Assembly: GCF_030758345.1 (NCBI RefSeq) | Contig: NZ_JAVAMO010000017.1 | Coordinates: forward strand, 1 to 64,000 | Reading direction: 5' to 3' | Origin: Ruegeria discodermiae | GTDB taxonomy: Bacteria; Pseudomonadota; Alphaproteobacteria; Rhodobacterales; Rhodobacteraceae | Length of the DNA: 64,000 nt | In this document: piece by piece, positions 61,301-64,000 of the stretch | How positions within the stretch are numbered: position 1 is the stretch's first letter | How the letters are laid out: each line of letters begins with the position of its first letter | The notes under the pieces: model-generated | Database searches by the model: none | What the model was told of the DNA's origin: nothing | The model's input: only the letters and a program-made list of their open reading frames with translations | Made by a program: the position numbers and the translations under genes

Positions 61301-61757
61301 CTAGGCGTCCGGTTGTGGCATCCGCTGGCTCCGGCTTGCGCTGCAGGACACCGAGGAATGTCAGAATGCCGAAGAAGCCTGGGGTTTCCTCGGCCAGACC
61401 TTCGAAGAGCAGGAGGGCAAGAACATCCTCAGGTAGGCTTTGCCAGAATGCGGCCTCGTCAAACGGATGGTCCATTTGGCCCATGGGCGGCAGGTCGCCC
61501 AGATTATGCAGCGCCGCTACTGCGCTTTGCAGAGCAACCATCTGACCCTCACCGTCGCTGACGGCATCAGAAAGCCCATCCACAGCGGAGCCGACCGCCG
61601 TAAAGCGGCCCAAAACCGCGTCGTCAAGTGCAGCAGCCCGCCAGCCGAAGTCATCCAGGAAAGCGCGCAACGAAGTGGTGCTTTGCGCAGCGTCCGACAA
61701 CGGCGACAAAATTCGCGAAGCCAGCGCCAGCATATCGTCGAGGAACTGGTCGCTCAT
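58323..61757 (-). CDS. Giant-operon protein 2, DUF6603-like beta-rich protein, 1144 aa
   Basis: The region about 760-880 reads RLSISFGGNNPRLTFSAYQAITYNSLQVGARADMYA...GYVAFDALIYFNPFSFQVSLRGSLRILV...SIELHGPNTWYINGEVWVKVLGIKVRFAVEHRWG, which matches my memory of the DUF6603 signature. The larger middle (about 330-880) consists of long amphipathic beta-strand repeats with alternating Gly (for example LELRGAGLGLGIAG, GLEISGGLGLSFVIP), suggesting an extended beta-solenoid or barrel-like fold. The N-terminal 180 residues are helical. No signal peptide. Function unknown. Its ATG overlaps the stop of the 706-aa gene. Confidence 0.75.
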   Translation of the reverse strand: MSDQFLDDMLALASRILSPLSDAAQSTTSLRAFLDDFGWRAAALDDAVLGRFTAVGSAVDGLSDAVSDGEGQMVALQSAVAALHNLGDLPPMGQMDHPFDEAAFWQSLPEDVLALLLFEGLAEETPGFFGILTFLGVLQRKPEPADATTGRLVYDKRIVDWGALARALSAPDQILPEVYGWGGTFDHATFLDALEGALSGLGATASVSRAGPDVLRPEVTADNPHAIDMKLLTAMPPITFRPGDGTQIKPAILMTPLPPDGQPSGAPTGFALSPTVFGGAAASIGIPDNDSPVTLALAGDFATAPLRVGVSPDGVRMLSSRTDINVIADIVWDTVDAPILVLGRPEATRLELRGAGLGLGIAGAPSDPEFTLHGEIEDAVIYLGAGEGDGLLNKILEAIELEIPFEAGLNWSNKSGLEISGGLGLSFVIPIDKTLANVLTLDQVNISLYGDLTEQATVMTATVDGSLQLGPLFAGAEGVGVKATVTPRSSADPGNLGSAQIDFGFQPPSGYALSLNADPITGGGYISVSDHEYRGAMALQFENFGFSAFAILTTQMPDGEPGFSFAGSIFAEFTVPLAFGFFLTGVGGFIGINRTIDTDAMREVLFDGRLDGLLFPPDPIESAGQILDDMALIMPAEEGQHIVGPCVRISWGQPSLIHITMGVLLEFGQDVRIVILGGVSMILPDEDKVLVSLKLQFMGEIDFTAGTIDFDATLEGSRVLTFAVDGDVAIRTGWGKNIKQVASFGGLHPDYPKPDNLPDLARLSISFGGNNPRLTFSAYQAITYNSLQVGARADMYAQGPKVPLLGRVAADGYVAFDALIYFNPFSFQVSLRGSLRILVDGKDKASLYFSIELHGPNTWYINGEVWVKVLGIKVRFAVEHRWGQRETIETFVASAVDLLRDAVERSEGFQPVEQSGAVPAVSFRTLADEDKPVDPLGGLRFMQSAVPLQITLQKIGEADVSGPADVDIRVLNNGTPLDMVPAEAEFVRGHFFSISDAQRLSDPVFELHKAGFQFSDDAMVSGPALVEDEYAYEIIEIPLHDSDQPARIHQAALSSATFTRVSAGTLHRDLRGMTAQKAQLVSSAPVTVAQTSFVTEDVVAGLQSKVTRGGSLRILIQEVDAVSPSLTAQRETTDDIPVASYIAA

Positions 61758-63874
61758 GCCGCGCCACCCCCACCATCACCCGGCAGCAGCGGGATTGCGA
61801 CCGAGGCTGGCTCCCAGCCGCCGGGGTTGCCCCAGGCGACATTGATGTCGCACCAGGATGCAGCTCTATCGTCCTGCGGGAAAGGTGGTGCAGCCAGAAC
61901 CGCGTTTTTTGGCCAGGTCCAGAATCCGGTGGGGCCGGCGGAGGCCAGCCGGATTTGCCAGAGGTTCGCCTGCGGCCAGGCACGAAGGCCAGGAGATGTG
62001 AAGAACCAGCGGTCGGCCTGGTTTCCTGATTTGGGAACCCCAACAGGACGTCCAAAGGTATGGGCCATGGACTGCCAGAAATGCGTCGCCAACCCAGCGC
62101 GGTAGACCGCGTGGAGAACCTTCACAGGCGCATAGGCTCCGATGTAATAGGGCAGGGCACCGTCCTGAACGATGTAGTCGCGAAAATAGACCCGGCGGAT
62201 CGTGCGATAGAATCCAAGCACCGCAGCGAAGTCGGGCCCGATTTTGCTGAGGACTTTTCCGGCATCATCTTTGAGCCATTCCGCCTCCTTCCAATTGTCG
62301 CCGTCAACGTCGACATCGACCGCAAAATAGATTGGAGTAAATGGAGGTTGGCCAACTGCCATGGCGTTTTCAAAGGCTTGGCGCATGGAGCTTTCTCTCA
62401 TCCGGTGCGCAGGGTCAGCCGAGCCCAGCGGGTCAGCGGCTTGTTGGTACAGGCTCACCACCTTTAGGCCACCTGCAGCGATGTCCATGGCTTCCTGAGC
62501 GGACAAGTCAGGTCCGCCCCTTGGTGGTAAATACCGGCCCGTGAACGTTGGTTTGTGAATGATCGGATCATGCTCGAAATCGGTGCCGCCATCGGAGTTT
62601 TCGCGTGGGGTCCGAACCGTGAAGACGTCTTGCAGAAAGCGTATCTCCACTTCCGTGTCACTGGCACGCTCGTAGTCCGCCTGGCTTGCTGGGTCCAGAT
62701 GGTCCAGGCCGATCTGCGTGGGCGGCGTGTTGATGTCTTCCGAAGAAATGTTGGTATTGGTGAACCAAAAGACGTTTGGCTCGCCATCAGAGCTGGTGAA
62801 ATTGTAATTCCCCTCAGGCTCCGGTCCGTTGATCTGATAGCTTTTCTGTGGGCGCAACGCCCAGTCCAACGGGTCCGGACCGTCAGTGACCGGCGGCGCC
62901 TCATCAATCGTGACGAGCCTAAGCATGTCGATCTCGTTATCGGTCAGGGCCGGATCATCCGTCGGAATGGTGTCCAGAGCGCAATCCCAGACGCGACGGA
63001 AATGCACTGGCAAGTCCGTGGTACTGCTGAACCATCCGATTGACATCAGCGGAACGACCTCGGCCGCCTCCGGCATTCTGCGCGCCCAGATGCTGATGGG
63101 CGCGGGCTGAAGCCAGGTTTTGATCGGGCGGTTGTCCTCCTGCCCGTCCTCTGGCTCAGGGCCGACCGGTCCTTCGGTTGCAAGTGCGCCTAGGGCGTTG
63201 CGGACAGCGGTCTCTGGCCAATAGGTGTCCGTCACGCCGTCCGGCGCGGTTCCATATAGTTCGAAGTCGCAAATGATCCCTGGATAAAACGGATGGGCCG
63301 TTGACCCGGCACCGTCCGAATAGCCGTAATTCATGACCGCCTTTGACCAGTGCCGCCAGTAGTGAGGCGAAAGCTGCCCCGGCGCTGTTTCCAGATAGAC
63401 GACCAGTGTGTTTCCCTGTGCGATCAGGTCGCCAACCTTCAAAGCCGCCTTGATGGCATTTAGGGTAGATTCGGCCTCGAGTTTCGCCAGAATTCTGGCG
63501 TCGCGCCCGGTGGCCGCCTGCCACTTTGCATTCGCGCGCTGGATGGGAAAAATCTTTTCGGGGACTTCCGCGTCACCACCCTCTCCGTGGGCCCAGAGGC
63601 AAAACGCCTCATCAACGGCGACCTCGTCATCGGAGGCATGGCCGTGAAAGTAGCGTCCTGCGAACGCCGCCATGTCGCTGCTGGTCATGAACGGCGGTAG
63701 GACAAACCAGTTGATCTCGCGGTTGCCTTTTGTCTTGTCATCAAGAAGATCGAGCTCCGCCGCAAACCCCGGCGTCGGATTGGCGCCCGCAAAACCCGGG
63801 ATTGCGGCGTCGCCCTCATACATCATCTGCAGCTTGTTTAGATGGGCGCGGCCTGTCGTAATTCCATAGCGCAT
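61754..63874 (-). CDS. Giant-operon protein 1, Rv2525c/DUF1906-like glycoside-hydrolase-like protein, 706 aa
   Basis: The C-terminal 240 residues resemble the Rv2525c-like (DUF1906) TIM-barrel family that is thought to act on cell-wall glycans: AQEAMDIAAGGLKVVSLYQQAADP, IYFAVDVDVDGDN (acidic strand end), VLGFYRTIRRVYFRDYIVQ, YYIGAYAPVKVLHAVYRAGLATHFWQSMAHTFG, LWQIRLA and ASWCDINVAWGNPGGW. The N-terminal 250 residues (STLNAIKAALKVGDLIAQGNTLVVYLETAPGQLSPHYWRHW) may hold a related second barrel. It lacks the Tat leader of Rv2525c and has no membrane segment. First gene of the five-gene operon; the RBS is weak. Enzyme activity is unproven. Confidence 0.7.
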   Translation of the reverse strand: MRYGITTGRAHLNKLQMMYEGDAAIPGFAGANPTPGFAAELDLLDDKTKGNREINWFVLPPFMTSSDMAAFAGRYFHGHASDDEVAVDEAFCLWAHGEGGDAEVPEKIFPIQRANAKWQAATGRDARILAKLEAESTLNAIKAALKVGDLIAQGNTLVVYLETAPGQLSPHYWRHWSKAVMNYGYSDGAGSTAHPFYPGIICDFELYGTAPDGVTDTYWPETAVRNALGALATEGPVGPEPEDGQEDNRPIKTWLQPAPISIWARRMPEAAEVVPLMSIGWFSSTTDLPVHFRRVWDCALDTIPTDDPALTDNEIDMLRLVTIDEAPPVTDGPDPLDWALRPQKSYQINGPEPEGNYNFTSSDGEPNVFWFTNTNISSEDINTPPTQIGLDHLDPASQADYERASDTEVEIRFLQDVFTVRTPRENSDGGTDFEHDPIIHKPTFTGRYLPPRGGPDLSAQEAMDIAAGGLKVVSLYQQAADPLGSADPAHRMRESSMRQAFENAMAVGQPPFTPIYFAVDVDVDGDNWKEAEWLKDDAGKVLSKIGPDFAAVLGFYRTIRRVYFRDYIVQDGALPYYIGAYAPVKVLHAVYRAGLATHFWQSMAHTFGRPVGVPKSGNQADRWFFTSPGLRAWPQANLWQIRLASAGPTGFWTWPKNAVLAAPPFPQDDRAASWCDINVAWGNPGGWEPASVAIPLLPGDGGGGAA

Positions 63875-63920
63875 CGCGAGTTCACTTCTAGGCTAGATCC
63901 ACATGCACATCCAGAACAGC

Positions 63921-63965
63921 GGTTTCTAACCCGATCCGCTCCACTAAAATCTACTGTTAGAAACC
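63921..63965. promoter_or_regulatory. 10-bp inverted repeat upstream of the giant-protein operon
   Basis: GGTTTCTAAC (63921-63930) and GTTAGAAACC (63956-63965) are perfect inverted repeats with a 25-base AT-rich centre, 47 bases upstream of the first gene of the operon. This could be an operator, or the stem of a terminator for a gene beyond the window. There is no T-run right after it, so I prefer a regulatory reading. Confidence 0.4.
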
Positions 63966-64000
63966 CGGCTTTTTCAAAGCTCTAGACCTAGTGTCGAGGC

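Noticed and set aside
49829-63874. Phage tail, type VI or toxin-complex gene cluster
   Set aside because: I found no sheath, tube, baseplate, VgrG/PAAR, Rhs or tape-measure-like protein and no AAA ATPase of the injection-system type within the window. The upstream side of the operon is cut off by the window end, so a link outside cannot be excluded.
1-64000. CRISPR arrays, tRNA or rRNA genes, replication origin or plasmid partition genes
   Set aside because: No regularly spaced repeats, cloverleaf-like segments, rRNA-like sequence, iteron arrays or Rep/Par proteins were seen on reading the window.

Overview
The window looks like accessory DNA (megaplasmid or genomic island) of a marine alphaproteobacterium of the Rhodobacteraceae (Roseobacter group). 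The codon bias is GC-rich, several binding-protein ABC operons for polyols, sugars and nucleosides are present, many IS6- and IS5-type insertion sequences interrupt genes, and a dimethyl sulfide dehydrogenase operon closely resembles my memory of Rhodovulum sulfidophilum ddhABDC. I saw no tRNA, rRNA, CRISPR array or replication origin. All family assignments come from reading the translated sequence, not from database searches.

Layout. (1) 1-2 kb: exported cytochrome c, a divergent Crp/Fnr-type regulator with a palindromic FNR-like box, a His-rich exported protein and a small ABM-fold protein. (2) 2.2-4.5 kb: a phytanoyl-CoA-type dioxygenase followed by an ornithine cyclodeaminase/mu-crystallin family enzyme. 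(3) 4.6-9.8 kb: a class III cyclase cut off by a 141-bp MITE, then an AT-richer island with a small acidic protein, a HicB-like HTH protein and an 825-aa P-loop NTPase. (4) 9.8-16.5 kb: an IS6-type element that truncates an amidohydrolase at the end of a BMP-type (nucleoside-like) ABC operon, then a second IS6 element. (5) 16.5-25 kb: a LacI regulator with two operators and a divergent polyol-type ABC operon ending in dihydroxyacetone kinase. (6) 25-26.3 kb: a broken IS5-type transposase and two more MITE copies. (7) 26.4-36.4 kb: a GntR/FadR regulator, a sugar ABC importer and an oxidative sugar pathway (GMC dehydrogenase with small subunit, aldehyde dehydrogenase, aldarolactone cycloisomerase-like enolase-superfamily protein, KDGal kinase) that stops at an IS5 remnant. 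(8) 36.5-48 kb: ddhABDC plus an Mrp-type ATPase and a beta-propeller protein, divergent from a soluble TorS-like hybrid kinase and its OmpR-type partner. (9) 48-49.6 kb: IS6 copy 2, which decapitates a LuxR-type response regulator, and a solo inverted IS end. (10) 49.8-63.9 kb: a tightly coupled five-gene operon of giant proteins (Rv2525c/DUF1906-like, DUF6603-like, and three uncharacterised proteins of 894, 1488 and 444 aa).

The transport and enzyme blocks are self-contained catabolic cassettes, each with its own regulator. Two of them (nucleoside-type, galactose-acid-type) have lost their distal enzyme genes exactly at mobile-element boundaries. The ddh block should oxidise dimethyl sulfide to DMSO in the periplasm under two-component control.

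The best candidate for an undescribed system is the five-gene giant-protein operon at 49.8-63.9 kb. Its members carry motifs I recall only from uncharacterised large proteins, and no member has a signal peptide. Second is the NTPase/HicB-like island at 6-9.5 kb, which has a defence-like gene content and an unexplained 27-bp inverted repeat.
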